Assembly: GCF_002188465.1 (NCBI RefSeq)
Contig: NZ_NINW01000022.1
Coordinates: 1 to 64,000, forward strand
Length of the DNA stretch: 64,000 nt
Direction of reading: 5' to 3'
DNA from: Pigmentiphaga sp. NML080357
GTDB taxonomy: Bacteria; Pseudomonadota; Gammaproteobacteria; Burkholderiales; Burkholderiaceae_B
Numbering within the stretch: position 1 is the first letter of the stretch; every line of letters begins with the position of its first letter. Of the stretch, positions 45,401 through 56,487 are shown one piece after another. The notes under the pieces were generated by a model. That model did not search any database, had not been told where the DNA came from, and saw only the letters and a program-made list of their open reading frames with translations. Made by a program: the position numbers and the translations under genes.

Positions 45401-46384
45401 ATGCACTTTACGAGGTGGATCAAGATCGCGGCCGGCGCGGCCGCCGTGGCGGCAAGCGTTCCGGCCATGGCGGACAGGACGGCCGACGCCTACCCGGACA
45501 AGCCCATACGCATCATCGTTCCCTACACGCCGGCCGGCTTCAACGACGCGATGGCCCGCGTATTCGCGCGCAAGCTGCAGGAGAGCTGGCGCCAGCCGGT
45601 GATCGTCGAGAACAAGCCGGGGGCGGGCACCATCATCGGGACCGAGCAGGGCGCCCGCGCCGAGCCCGACGGCTACACGCTGGTGGTGGTGGGCTTTCCG
45701 CTGGTGGCCAACCAGTTCCTGTACAAGAAGCTGCCCTACGATTCGGTCAAGGATTTCGCGCCGGTGATCCTGGGCGCGCGTTCGCCCAATCTGCTGGTCG
45801 TCAGCGCGACGTCGAGCATCCGCAGCGTGCAGGACCTCGTCGCCGAGGCCCGGCGCCGTCCGGGCAAGCTCAATTACGCCACCGCGGGCAACGGCACCTC
45901 GAACCACCTGACCATGGAGTACTTCAAGAGCGTGGCGGGCATCGACCTCACTCAGGTGCCCTACAAGGGCAGCGCGCCCATGGTGACCGACCTGCTGGGC
46001 GGGCAGGTGGACGTAATGTTCGACAACATGCCGCACGTGCTGCCCCACGTGCGCGCCGGCAAGATGCGCGCGCTGGGCATCACTGGCGCGAAGCGCTCGC
46101 CGCTCGCGCCCGACCTTCCCACCATCGCCGAGCAGGGCTATCCCGGCTTCGAGGTCGCGGTCTGGTACGGCCTGGCCGCTCCTGCCAAGACGCCGCCCGC
46201 GATCCTGGACAAGCTGAACCGGGAGCTGAACCGGATCCTGGCCACCGACGAGGTCAGGAAAATCTTCGCCGACCAGGGCGTGGAGCCGCTGGGCGGATCG
46301 CTGGAGGACTTCTCGGCCTATTTCAAGGAACAGTCCCAGCGCTGGTCCAAGGTCGTGCACGACGCCAAGGTGTCACTGGAGTAG
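45401..46384 (+). CDS. Bug/TctC-family receptor
   Basis: A 327-residue periplasmic binding protein, the second in this operon. Signal peptide M-H-F-T-R-W-I-K ... A-M-A-D. Core: P-I-R-I-I-V-P-Y-T-P-A-G-F-N-D, V-E-N-K-P-G-A-G-T-I, D-G-Y-T-L-V, V-P-Y-K-G-S-A-P. The start is ATG 45401; an upstream in-frame extension overlaps the preceding gene and is not supported. Two receptors in one operon suggest either two related ligands or a duplication followed by specialisation. Confidence 0.93.
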   Translation: MHFTRWIKIAAGAAAVAASVPAMADRTADAYPDKPIRIIVPYTPAGFNDAMARVFARKLQESWRQPVIVENKPGAGTIIGTEQGARAEPDGYTLVVVGFPLVANQFLYKKLPYDSVKDFAPVILGARSPNLLVVSATSSIRSVQDLVAEARRRPGKLNYATAGNGTSNHLTMEYFKSVAGIDLTQVPYKGSAPMVTDLLGGQVDVMFDNMPHVLPHVRAGKMRALGITGAKRSPLAPDLPTIAEQGYPGFEVAVWYGLAAPAKTPPAILDKLNRELNRILATDEVRKIFADQGVEPLGGSLEDFSAYFKEQSQRWSKVVHDAKVSLE

Positions 46385-46441
46385 CGGCGCCCGGCGCGTG
46401 TCGCGCGCGGGTGTCGCCGCAATTGAAGAGGAAATGGAATC

Positions 46442-47878
46442 ATGACAGGCAAGAACACGCCCCGGGATCTGCGGCAATGGCTGGCGCACCTGGCAGAGAC
46501 GGACAGGCTCGCGGTCCTGCGCGAGGGCGTGCCGCTCAAGCACACGCTGGCGGCCATGGCCAAGCTGCTGGACGGCCGCAAGGCCGCCTATTTCCCGCGG
46601 CCCGGCGGCCACGCCATGCCGGTCGTGTCGGGTTTCATGGCGCAACGCGCCTGGATCGCGGAAGCCCTGGGCGTGGAGTCGGCCGGGCTGCTGGAGGCCT
46701 TCCGGAAGGCGGCCGAGTCGCCGCTGCCGTGGCGGGAGGTCGAGGCCGCCTCGGCGCCCTGCCAGGAAGTGGCGCTGCGCGACGTCGACCTGCTGGCGCA
46801 ATTGCCCATACCCACGCACAGCGAGTTCGACAGCGGCCCGTACATCACGGCCGGCATGGTGATCGCGCGCAACCCCGTCACGGGCGTGCAGAACGTCTCG
46901 ATCAACCGCATCCAGGTGCACGCGCGCGACCGCATGGCCATCCTGATGCTGCCGCGCCATCTGCACGCGTTCTACCAGGAGGCGGAGGCGCGCGGCCTGG
47001 AATTGCCGGTGGCCGTGGTGATCGGCGCCGACCCGCTGACCCTGCTGGCGTCGCAGGCCATCACGCCCATCGACTACGACGAGCTCGGGATCGCCGGCGC
47101 GCTGCACGGCGAGCCGCTCGAAGTGGTCAAGTGCCTGACCCACGACGTGCGCGTCCCGGCCCGCGCCGAGATCGTGATCGAGGGGCGCCTGCTGCCCGGC
47201 ATCCGGGAAGAGGAAGGGCCGTTCGGCGAGTTCCCGCGCTACTACAGCGCCAAGGAAAAGCGCGAGGTGATCGCGGTCGACGCCATCACGCACCGGCGCG
47301 CGCCCATTTTCCACACCATCGTGCCGGCCGAACTGGAGCATCTGCTGCTCGGGTCCATCCCGCGCGAGGCCACGCTGCTGTCCCACCTGCAGCGCAGCTT
47401 TCCCGGCGTGCTGGACGTGCACCTGAGCATGGGCGGCGTGGGGCGCTACCACCTGTTCGTCAAGTTCAGGAAGCGCCGCGAGGGCGAGCCCAAGAACGTG
47501 CTGCTGTGCGCACTGGGAGCGCACTACGACATCAAGCAGGTGATCGTGGTGGACGACGACGTCGACGTGCACGATCCCAGGCAGGTCGAGTGGGCCGTGG
47601 CGACGCGCTTCCAGGCCGACCGCGACCTGGTGGTGATCGGCGGCGCCCAGGGGTCGGTGCTAGACCCCTCCACCACCGTGGGCGTGGACGACATCGAGAA
47701 CCTGCCCCCGGCCCTGCAGGGCATCGGCGCCAAGATGGGGCTGGACGCCACGCGGCCGCTGGCCTATGCGGGCCACATCTTCACCAAGGTCCGGATCCCG
47801 GGCGAAGAGGAGATAGACATCGCCGCGCAGATCGTGCCCAATGCCGTCGTCGACTGGGAAACCGGCGCGGTCGGTTAG
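46442..47878 (+). CDS. UbiD-family (de)carboxylase
   Basis: A 478-residue member of the UbiD family, which uses prenylated FMN made by UbiX to (de)carboxylate aromatic and unsaturated acids. Seen: the start region R-D-L-R-Q-W-L-A-H-L-A-E, N-V-S-I-N-R-I-Q-V and the catalytic E-E-G-P-F-G-E-F-P with the Glu network, then a C-terminal I-D-I-A-A-Q-I. No ubiX homologue is in the window, so the cofactor must come from elsewhere. It implies that the operon handles an aromatic or acrylic acid. GAGG-type site (AAGAGGAAATGG) just upstream. Confidence 0.92.
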   Translation: MTGKNTPRDLRQWLAHLAETDRLAVLREGVPLKHTLAAMAKLLDGRKAAYFPRPGGHAMPVVSGFMAQRAWIAEALGVESAGLLEAFRKAAESPLPWREVEAASAPCQEVALRDVDLLAQLPIPTHSEFDSGPYITAGMVIARNPVTGVQNVSINRIQVHARDRMAILMLPRHLHAFYQEAEARGLELPVAVVIGADPLTLLASQAITPIDYDELGIAGALHGEPLEVVKCLTHDVRVPARAEIVIEGRLLPGIREEEGPFGEFPRYYSAKEKREVIAVDAITHRRAPIFHTIVPAELEHLLLGSIPREATLLSHLQRSFPGVLDVHLSMGGVGRYHLFVKFRKRREGEPKNVLLCALGAHYDIKQVIVVDDDVDVHDPRQVEWAVATRFQADRDLVVIGGAQGSVLDPSTTVGVDDIENLPPALQGIGAKMGLDATRPLAYAGHIFTKVRIPGEEEIDIAAQIVPNAVVDWETGAVG

Positions 47879-47897
47879 CGACGCACGAGGAACGGCG

Positions 47898-49112
47898 ATG
47901 ACCCTGGCTTCAATCCTGTCCACCGACGATCTGGAACAGGCCGCTCGGCGGCGCCTGCCCCCCAGCGTGTACGGCTATGTCTCGGGCGGCTCGGAAACCG
48001 GAAGCTCGCTGCGGGGCAATCGCCAGGCTTTCGATGCCTGGCGGTTCGTGCCGCGCTTCCTGGGGGACGTGTCGCGCCGCTCCCAGGCCAGGAGCCTGTT
48101 CGGCACGCAATACGCCGCGCCGTTCGGCATCGCGCCCATGGGCGTGGCCGGCATCTGCGGCTTCGACGGCGACCTTGCCTTGGCGCGCGCCGCGGCGGCG
48201 GCACAGGTGCCGTTCGTGCTGAGCGGCGCTTCCACCACGCCCATGGAGCGCGTGCTGGAACAGGCGCCGGCAAGCTGGTTCCAGGCCTACGTTCCATCCA
48301 ATCGCGAACTGATCGGCGCCTTGCTGCAGCGTGCCGAGCGGGCCGGGGTGCGGGTGCTGGTGGTGACGGTGGACGTGCCGATCGCCTCGACACGCGAGGT
48401 GGAGCTGCGTAATGGCTTCAGCCTGCCTCTGCGGCTCACGCCTCGCCTGGTGGCCGGAGGCCTGGCCCGGCCCCGCTGGCTGGCGCAGACCTTCCTGCGC
48501 ACGTTGCTGTGCCAGGGCATTCCGCGATTCGAGAATTTTTCCGCGGCCCGCGGAAACCGCATCATCACCGCGGCGCCGGGCGACCACCGCGCCGGGCGGG
48601 CCGCCCTGTCATGGGACGACATGGCCTGGGTGCGCGACCGCTGGCGTGGCCGGCTGGTGATCAAGGGGCTGCTGCACCCGGAGGACGCCGGGCGGGCCCA
48701 GGCCATCGGCGCGGACGGCATCATCGTCTCCAATCACGGCGGCCGGCAGCTCGACGGCGCGCAGGCCCCGCTCGATGCCTTGCCCGCCATCGCGGCCGCG
48801 GCACCGCGGCTGTCGATCATGATCGACAGCGGCTTTCGCCGTGGCACCGACATCCTGAAGGCCCTGGCGCTGGGCGCCGATTTCGTCTTCATCGGCCGTC
48901 CCGCGATGTACGGCCTGGCCGTGGGCGGACAGTCGGGCGTCGCCCACGTACTGGCCCTGCTCAAGCGCGAGATCGACGTCGATCTCGCCCTCCTGGGGTG
49001 CGCCGACGTTGCCGGCCTGGATCGCAGGTATCTGGTGCGGCCCGGCCCGCCTTCCGAATTCCGAACCCATTCCGGAGATTGCTCATGCACTTGCTCGACG
49101 CCCGCCATCTGA
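47898..49112 (+). CDS. FMN-dependent 2-hydroxy-acid dehydrogenase (LldD/mandelate dehydrogenase type)
   Basis: A 404-residue TIM-barrel flavoenzyme oxidising an (S)-2-hydroxy acid to the 2-oxo acid. Family residues: Y-G-Y-V-S-G-G near 30, A-P-M-G-V-A-G at the FMN site, R-G-N-R-I-I, the Lys in V-I-K-G-L-L and the active-site S-N-H-G-G-R-Q-L-D-G (His and Arg), then D-S-G-F-R-R-G-T-D. The start is ATG 47898, 19 nt after the UbiD stop. Its 3' end overlaps the next gene by 28 nt, so the two are tightly linked. Mandelate, glycolate and lactate enzymes share this fold; substrate undetermined. Confidence 0.92.
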   Translation: MTLASILSTDDLEQAARRRLPPSVYGYVSGGSETGSSLRGNRQAFDAWRFVPRFLGDVSRRSQARSLFGTQYAAPFGIAPMGVAGICGFDGDLALARAAAAAQVPFVLSGASTTPMERVLEQAPASWFQAYVPSNRELIGALLQRAERAGVRVLVVTVDVPIASTREVELRNGFSLPLRLTPRLVAGGLARPRWLAQTFLRTLLCQGIPRFENFSAARGNRIITAAPGDHRAGRAALSWDDMAWVRDRWRGRLVIKGLLHPEDAGRAQAIGADGIIVSNHGGRQLDGAQAPLDALPAIAAAAPRLSIMIDSGFRRGTDILKALALGADFVFIGRPAMYGLAVGGQSGVAHVLALLKREIDVDLALLGCADVAGLDRRYLVRPGPPSEFRTHSGDCSCTCSTPAI

Positions 49113-50536
49113 TCGATGGGCGCTGGCAACCTTCCGCCGACGGCCGCGCAGCCGCCAGCATCGATCCCGCCACGGGCGAGACCATCGGCACGCTGGCCGA
49201 CGGCGGTCGCGCCGAGGCGCAGGCGGCCATTGCCGCCGCCCGCCGCGCCTTCGATACGACGCCCTGGCCTCAGAGCCCGCGCGTGCGGCAGAACGTCCTG
49301 CTGCAATGGGCCGACCGGCTCGAGCGCCGTACGGATCTCGCGGCGCTGCTGACGCGCGAGAACGGCAAGGTGCTGCGCGAGGCGCGCGGCGAGATGGCCG
49401 GCGCCATTTCCGAGATCCGCTACTACGCCGGGCTGGCGCGCCACATGCCCGGGCATTTCATGGAGGTGGAGCCGGGCGCCTACGCCGCCACGCTGCGCGA
49501 ACCGGCGGGCGTCGCGGGGCTCATCATTCCGTGGAACGCCCCGGTCGTGCTGCTGATCCGGGCGCTCGCGCCCGCGCTGGCGGCCGGGTGTACCACCATC
49601 GTCAAGCCCGCGCAGCAGACGGCACAGATCACGGCGGCCGTACTGCAAGAGTTGGCGCAGGTGCCCGGCCTGCCGCCCGGCGTGCTGAACCTGGTGTGCG
49701 AGACCGGCAGCGACGCGGCCAAGGAACTGGTCGCCTCGCCCGACGTGGACGTGTTGAGCTTCACCGGTTCCAACCTGGTCGGCCAGCACATCATGGCGGC
49801 GGCCGCGCCTACGATGAAGAAGCTGTCGCTGGAACTGGGCGGCAAGTCGTGCTGCCTGGTCTTTCCCGATGCCGATATCGCGCAGACCGCGCGCCAATTG
49901 GCCGCGGCGGCCACCATCATTTCCGGACAGCAGTGCACGGCCGCGCGGCGCGTGCTGGTCCACGCGTCGCGCCTGGACGAGATGAAGCACGCCCTGGCCG
50001 AGGCCCTGTCCGCCATCGTGGTCGGCCCCGGTGCCGACGAGGCTTCCGGCATGGGACCGCTGATCGACGGGCAGGCCGTGCGAACCGTGGACGAGGCGGT
50101 GCGGCGGGCGCTGGACGAATGCGACGAAGTCCTGCTGCGCGGCGGACGGCCGCAGGGGGCGCTGGCTCGCGGCAGCTATCTCACGCCCACGCTGGTCGCG
50201 CATCGCGACAGCTCGGCATTTTTCTGCCAGGAGGAGATTTTCGGCCCCTTCGTGGTACTGGAGTCCTTCGAAGACGAACGCGAAGCGGTGCAACGCGCCA
50301 ATCACACGGTGTACGGGCTGTCCGCCAGTGTCTGGACCGCCGACGGCGATCGCGCGCTGCGCGTGGCGCGCGCCCTGCGCAACGGCACGGTCTGGATCAA
50401 CGACCACAATCGCCTGTTCGCCGAGGCGGAAACCGGCGGCTACCGCCAGAGCGGACTGGGCCGGCTGCACGGCTACGAGGGACTGGGCGATTTCCTGGAG
50501 ACCAAACACATCTATCGCAGCGCCGGCGTGGCCTGA
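49085..50536 (+). CDS. NAD(P)-dependent aldehyde dehydrogenase
   Basis: A 483-residue ALDH-superfamily enzyme oxidising an aldehyde to the acid. Cofactor loop F-T-G-S-N-L-V-G, general base Glu in L-E-L-G-G-K-S, and nucleophile Cys in G-Q-Q-C-T-A-A-R-R, with the C-terminal E-I-F-G-P-F signature. In this operon it could oxidise the aldehyde made by the downstream ThDP decarboxylase, as benzaldehyde dehydrogenase does. The start ATG at 49085 lies within the end of the previous gene. Confidence 0.94.
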   Translation: MHLLDARHLIDGRWQPSADGRAAASIDPATGETIGTLADGGRAEAQAAIAAARRAFDTTPWPQSPRVRQNVLLQWADRLERRTDLAALLTRENGKVLREARGEMAGAISEIRYYAGLARHMPGHFMEVEPGAYAATLREPAGVAGLIIPWNAPVVLLIRALAPALAAGCTTIVKPAQQTAQITAAVLQELAQVPGLPPGVLNLVCETGSDAAKELVASPDVDVLSFTGSNLVGQHIMAAAAPTMKKLSLELGGKSCCLVFPDADIAQTARQLAAAATIISGQQCTAARRVLVHASRLDEMKHALAEALSAIVVGPGADEASGMGPLIDGQAVRTVDEAVRRALDECDEVLLRGGRPQGALARGSYLTPTLVAHRDSSAFFCQEEIFGPFVVLESFEDEREAVQRANHTVYGLSASVWTADGDRALRVARALRNGTVWINDHNRLFAEAETGGYRQSGLGRLHGYEGLGDFLETKHIYRSAGVA

Positions 50537-50564
50537 GGCGCCGGACGAACTTCAAGGAACCGAC

Positions 50565-52232
50565 ATGAGTGGAACATCCGAGGCACGCAGCGGCGGCCGG
50601 ATCCTGGTGGACGCGCTGCGGACGCACGGCGTGGATACCGCCTTCTGCGTCCCGGGCGAAAGTTTCCTGGCCGCGCTGGACGCGCTGTACGAGGCGCGCG
50701 ACGCAATACGGCTGGTGGTGTGCCGCCAGGAGGGCGGGGCGGCGCACATGGCCGAAGCCTATGGCAAGCTGACCGGCGAGCCCGGCATCTGCTTCGTGAC
50801 GCGCGGGCCGGGTGCGACCAACGCCAGCATCGGCATCCATACCGCGCGGCAGGATTCGACGCCGCTGATCGTGTTCGTCGGCCAGGTGGCGCGCGGCGAC
50901 ATGGGGCGCGAGGCCTGGCAGGAGATCGACTTCCGCCACATGTTCGGCACCCAGGCCAAGTGGGTGGACCAGATCGACGATGCGCGCCGCATTCCCGAAT
51001 ACGTCAGCCGCGCCTTCCACGTCGCGACCTCGGGCCGTCCCGGCCCGGTGGTGCTGGCGCTGCCCGAGGACATGCTGGCGGAGATGGCGGTGGCGGACGA
51101 CGCCCCGCGCTACCGGCGCATCGCACAGGCTCCCGCGGCGCCGGACATGGCGCGCCTGGCGGAGCTGCTGGCCGAGGCCCGCCGGCCGCTGATGCTGCTG
51201 GGCGGCGGAGGATGGTCGCGCGCGGCCTGCGAGGACATCGAGCATTTCGCGCGCGCCTTCGACCTGCCCGTGGCCTGCTCCTTCCGCCGGCAGGACCTCT
51301 TCGACAACCGCAACGACCGCTACGTGGGCGAGGCCGGCCTGGGCATGGATCCGCGCCTGGCCGGCCGCATCGGGCAGGCCGACCTGCTCGTCGCGGTCGG
51401 GCCTCGACTGGGCGAGACCTCCACCAACGGCTATGCGCTGCTGGACGTGCCCCGGCCGCGCCAGAAGCTGGCGCACGTCCACCTGGACGCCGGCGAACTC
51501 GGGCGTGTCTACAGCGCCGACGTCGCCATCAACGCCGACATGGCTTCCTTCGCCGCGGCGGCCGCGCAACTGGCGCCATCCGCGCCGCCAGCATGGGCCG
51601 AGTGGACGGCGCAGGCCCGCGCGGACTACCTCGACAACCTGCGGCACGCGCCCATGCCGGGGCCCGTGGACCTGGGCGAGGTCATGGCCCACCTGCGCGA
51701 GGTGCTGCCGCCCGAATCCATCATCACCAACGGCGCCGGCAACTACACGCTATGGGTGCAGCGCTTCTACCAGTATCGCGGCTGGCGCACGCAGCTCGCA
51801 CCCACCAGCGGGACCATGGGCTACGGCGTGCCGGCGGCCATCGCCGCCAAGCTCGTCCATCCCGACCGGCCCGCGGTCTGCTTCGCCGGCGATGGCTGTT
51901 TCCTGATGAACTCGCAGGAGATGGCGACGGCCGTCCAGTACGGCGCGAATGCGGTGTTCATCGTGGTGGACAACGGGATGTACGGCAGCATACGCATGCA
52001 CCAGGAGCGGCACTATCCGGGCCGCGTGCATGGCACCGATCTGCGCAATCCCGATTTCGTCGCGCTGGCGGCGGCCTATGGGCTCCACGCCGAGCAGGTC
52101 CCGGCGACCGCCGATTTCCCCGCCGCGTTCGCCCGGGCGCTGGAGGCCGGCAGGCCGGCCCTGCTGGCGCTGAAGACCGATCCCGACGTGATCTCGCCGC
52201 GGGCGACGATTACCAAACTGCGGCAGGGGTGA
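50565..52232 (+). CDS. Thiamine diphosphate-dependent enzyme (acetolactate synthase/benzoylformate decarboxylase family)
   Basis: A 555-residue ThDP enzyme with three domains. The activating Glu is in V-V-C-R-Q-E-G-G-A-A-H, and the ThDP/Mg loop is G-D-G-C-F-L-M-N-S-Q-E through V-D-N-G-M-Y-G-S. The R-G-P-G-A-T-N-A-S-I-G segment resembles acetolactate synthase-type proteins; the His that benzoylformate decarboxylase has in this region is absent. The family decarboxylates 2-oxo acids to aldehydes or condenses them. Last gene of the operon; a 2-oxo acid from the FMN dehydrogenase is the natural substrate (inference). It is convergent with thiG (12 nt). Confidence 0.9.
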   Translation: MSGTSEARSGGRILVDALRTHGVDTAFCVPGESFLAALDALYEARDAIRLVVCRQEGGAAHMAEAYGKLTGEPGICFVTRGPGATNASIGIHTARQDSTPLIVFVGQVARGDMGREAWQEIDFRHMFGTQAKWVDQIDDARRIPEYVSRAFHVATSGRPGPVVLALPEDMLAEMAVADDAPRYRRIAQAPAAPDMARLAELLAEARRPLMLLGGGGWSRAACEDIEHFARAFDLPVACSFRRQDLFDNRNDRYVGEAGLGMDPRLAGRIGQADLLVAVGPRLGETSTNGYALLDVPRPRQKLAHVHLDAGELGRVYSADVAINADMASFAAAAAQLAPSAPPAWAEWTAQARADYLDNLRHAPMPGPVDLGEVMAHLREVLPPESIITNGAGNYTLWVQRFYQYRGWRTQLAPTSGTMGYGVPAAIAAKLVHPDRPAVCFAGDGCFLMNSQEMATAVQYGANAVFIVVDNGMYGSIRMHQERHYPGRVHGTDLRNPDFVALAAAYGLHAEQVPATADFPAAFARALEAGRPALLALKTDPDVISPRATITKLRQG

Positions 52233-52244
52233 CGGGGCCGGGCC

Positions 52245-53030
52245 TTACGACTGGATCAGCCCGGTCGTCGGCGAGCTGGGCGATCCGCTGTACAGCTTCT
52301 TCGGCATGCGCCCCGCCAGATAGGCCTCGCGCCCGGCTTCCACGCCTTTCTTCATCGCGCTGGCCATCAGCACCGGATCCTTTGCCGCGGCGATGGCGGT
52401 GTTCATCAGCACGCCGTCGCAGCCCAGCTCCATGGCGATCGCCGCATCCGAGGCCGTGCCCACGCCCGCATCCACGATGATGGGCACGTTGGCCTGGTCG
52501 ATGATGAGCCGCAGGTTCCACGGGTTCAGGATGCCCATGCCCGAGCCGATCAGCGAGGCCAGCGGCATGACCGCGACGCAGCCGATCTCTTCCAGCATGC
52601 GCGCCTGGATGGGGTCGTCGGTGCAATACACCATGACCTTGAAGCCGTCCTTGACCAGCGTTTCCGCGGCCTTCAGGGTTTCGGGCATGTTCGGGAACAG
52701 GGTGTGCGAGTCGCCCAGCACTTCCAGCTTCACGAGGTCATGCCCATCCAGCAGTTCGCGCGCAAGCCGCAGCGTGCGCACGGCGTCATCGGCGGTATAG
52801 CAGCCGGCGGTATTGGGCAGGATGGTGTATTCGCTGGGCGGCAGGTAGTCCAGCAGGCTCGGTTCGCCGGCGTTCTGGCCGATGTTGGTGCGGCGGATGG
52901 CCACGGTGACGATGTTGGCGCCGCTGGCGTCGATGGCGGCCTTGGTCTCGTCGAAGTCCTTGTACTTGCCGGTGCCCACCAACAGGCGGGAGGAGTAGGT
53001 CTTGCCGGCAAGGGTGAATGTGTCTGTCAT
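52245..53030 (-). CDS. thiG: Thiazole synthase
   Basis: A 261-residue TIM-barrel enzyme building the thiazole phosphate of thiamine from DXP, ThiS-thiocarboxylate and dehydroglycine. Seen: [10 protein letters not shown] near the start, V-K-L-E-V-L-G-D with the Schiff-base Lys, and the phosphate site [14 protein letters not shown]. The ATG at 53030 matches family length. thiS and thiE/thiO are not adjacent. It lies in the same direction as thiC but beyond a long palindromic region. Confidence 0.95.
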   Translation of the reverse strand: MTDTFTLAGKTYSSRLLVGTGKYKDFDETKAAIDASGANIVTVAIRRTNIGQNAGEPSLLDYLPPSEYTILPNTAGCYTADDAVRTLRLARELLDGHDLVKLEVLGDSHTLFPNMPETLKAAETLVKDGFKVMVYCTDDPIQARMLEEIGCVAVMPLASLIGSGMGILNPWNLRLIIDQANVPIIVDAGVGTASDAAIAMELGCDGVLMNTAIAAAKDPVLMASAMKKGVEAGREAYLAGRMPKKLYSGSPSSPTTGLIQS

Positions 53031-53409
53031 GATGAAATCCTGAAAGCTTGCGTGTTCATAGCGGCATCCGGGGCGCATGCGGCGGGCATAGGCCGCGGCG
53101 GCGCCGGGGCGGGCCGGCTGGCGCGGCGACGGTCCAGGTCCCGGCTGCGCCGGGACTTCCCGGGTCCGGAGACGAAATCGGGGCGGGCGAAAAACTCGCG
53201 CGGGGACAGTCCCCCGGACTGTCCCTACTGCCGCGCTCAAACAGTTTCGCCCTTGCTTCCCCGATTTCGTCTCCGGACCCGGCTGGCCCAACGCCGCGCC
53301 AGCCGGCCCGCCCCGGCGCCGCCGCGGCCTATGCCCGCCGGAGCGTCTACCTGTGTAGCGGGCCGGCGCACATGCCATCCGGCCAGTGTATCAAGCGGCC
53401 CTGGACCGC
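53031..53409. other. thiC-thiG intergenic region without genes
   Basis: Apart from the long palindrome, this 379-nt gap contains no plausible gene; open frames across it come from high GC. It separates thiC from thiG, which are adjacent in many thiamine operons, and may reduce or uncouple thiG transcription from the riboswitch-controlled thiC message. Confidence 0.7.
53080..53340. repeat. Long imperfect palindrome between thiC and thiG
   Basis: Two nested perfect arms: 53080-53128 with 53292-53340 (49 bp) and 53161-53183 with 53259-53281 (23 bp), plus a 10-bp hairpin at the centre (53203-53212 with 53216-53225). The unpaired parts between the arms are unequal (32 and 10 nt), and the longer one holds its own 6-bp hairpin (TCCCGG/CCGGGA). 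As RNA this would fold into one giant stem just after thiC. It looks like a non-coding mobile or extragenic palindromic element rather than a simple terminator. Confidence 0.9.
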
Positions 53410-55540
<2,131 letters not shown>

Positions 55541-55613
55541 CACGGGCGTAAGTATAGGCCGGCGGCGGTCAATGTCCAGCGCGCGTTTCTTGCGCGTTGC
55601 ACCATGAAGCGTG

Positions 55614-56369
55614 TCAGGACCGCAGGCCTGGCCTGGCCGACTCGGTCAGCAAGCGCTCCTGCACGCGCTGGGCGGTTTCCATCACGTGCTTGCGCATGAG
55701 GCGCGCGGCTTCGTCTGCCTGTAGCGACACCGCCGCCTGGAACAGTTTTTCGTGTTCGTTCTCGCGGCCCTTGCGATGCTCGGCCGTGATGCGGGAGTAG
55801 CGGCGGTAGTAGGTGGAGGCTTCGAACATCTGGTTGCAGTAGTCGATCATCCAGCGCGAGCGGCAGCCGGCGATCAGGGCGGTATGGAAGTCCCGGTGCG
55901 CGGCTTCCCACTCGGGATTCTCGCGGAGGCCGTCCTTGCCCTTCAGATAGCGGTCCAGCCGCGCCAGGCGGTGGTAGGCCTGGACCAGTCCCTGGACCCA
56001 GGTCTGGTCCGCGTAGTCGATGGACGCTCGCAGGGCGATGTCGTTGAGCCAGGACCGCGTGCGCGAGAGCTCTTCCAGGTGCGCGCCGCCGAAGTTGGGC
56101 ACGGCGAAACCGCGCCGGTCGTGCTGTACGACCAGGCCCTCGCGCGACAGCCGCGTCAGCGCCTCTCGCAGCGGCGCGAGGCCGACGTCGTAGCGTTCGC
56201 TTAACTGGCGGGTGCCCAGCTTCTGGCCAGGCGCGTAATGGGCGTCCACGATGTCGCGCCGCAGACGCTCGTAGGTCTGCGAGGCGAGGGTGGCGGGCAC
56301 GATGCGGCCAGCGGGAAGGGAGTCGTCGGGTTCCAGCATAAGGTCGAATTTTATCGATAAATCATACAC
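55614..56369 (-). CDS. GntR-family (FCD-type) transcriptional regulator
   Basis: A 251-residue regulator. Winged HTH: L-A-S-Q-T-Y-E-R-L-R-R-D-I, L-G-T-R-Q-L-S-E-R-Y-D-V-G-L-A-P-L-R-E-A-L-type pattern (about 55-75), then a helical FCD domain with Asp/His metal-site candidates. It is divergent from the Bug/deacetylase/SDR operon. Start is ambiguous: ATG 56369 or ATG 56339. The TTTATCGATAAA palindrome lies inside the first option but just upstream of the second, which favours 56339 or autoregulation through early codons. Confidence 0.88.
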   Translation of the reverse strand: MYDLSIKFDLMLEPDDSLPAGRIVPATLASQTYERLRRDIVDAHYAPGQKLGTRQLSERYDVGLAPLREALTRLSREGLVVQHDRRGFAVPNFGGAHLEELSRTRSWLNDIALRASIDYADQTWVQGLVQAYHRLARLDRYLKGKDGLRENPEWEAAHRDFHTALIAGCRSRWMIDYCNQMFEASTYYRRYSRITAEHRKGRENEHEKLFQAAVSLQADEAARLMRKHVMETAQRVQERLLTESARPGLRS

Positions 56370-56478
56370 AGCCGGGGGGGGGGCGGCTGTTGCGAAGCAT
56401 ATCCGGGTTTCTCCGTGGTTCTTCTTTTCTCTTGTGATCGATAAAAATAAAAAATGAATATTTTTTATCGATAAAAAA
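56350..56478. promoter_or_regulatory. ATCGAT-centred palindromes in the GntR/Bug divergent promoter
   Basis: Three ATCGAT-centred sites: TTTATCGATAAA (56350-56361, perfect 12 bp), TGATCGATAAAA (56435-56446, partial) and TTTTTTATCGATAAAAAA (56461-56478, perfect 18 bp). The last abuts the ribosome site (AAGGAGGCG) of the Bug gene, and the first covers the regulator's start. They suit binding by the adjacent GntR protein and repression of both genes. The region is AT-rich in a GC-rich genome. Confidence 0.65.
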
Positions 56479-56487
56479 GGAGGCGCA

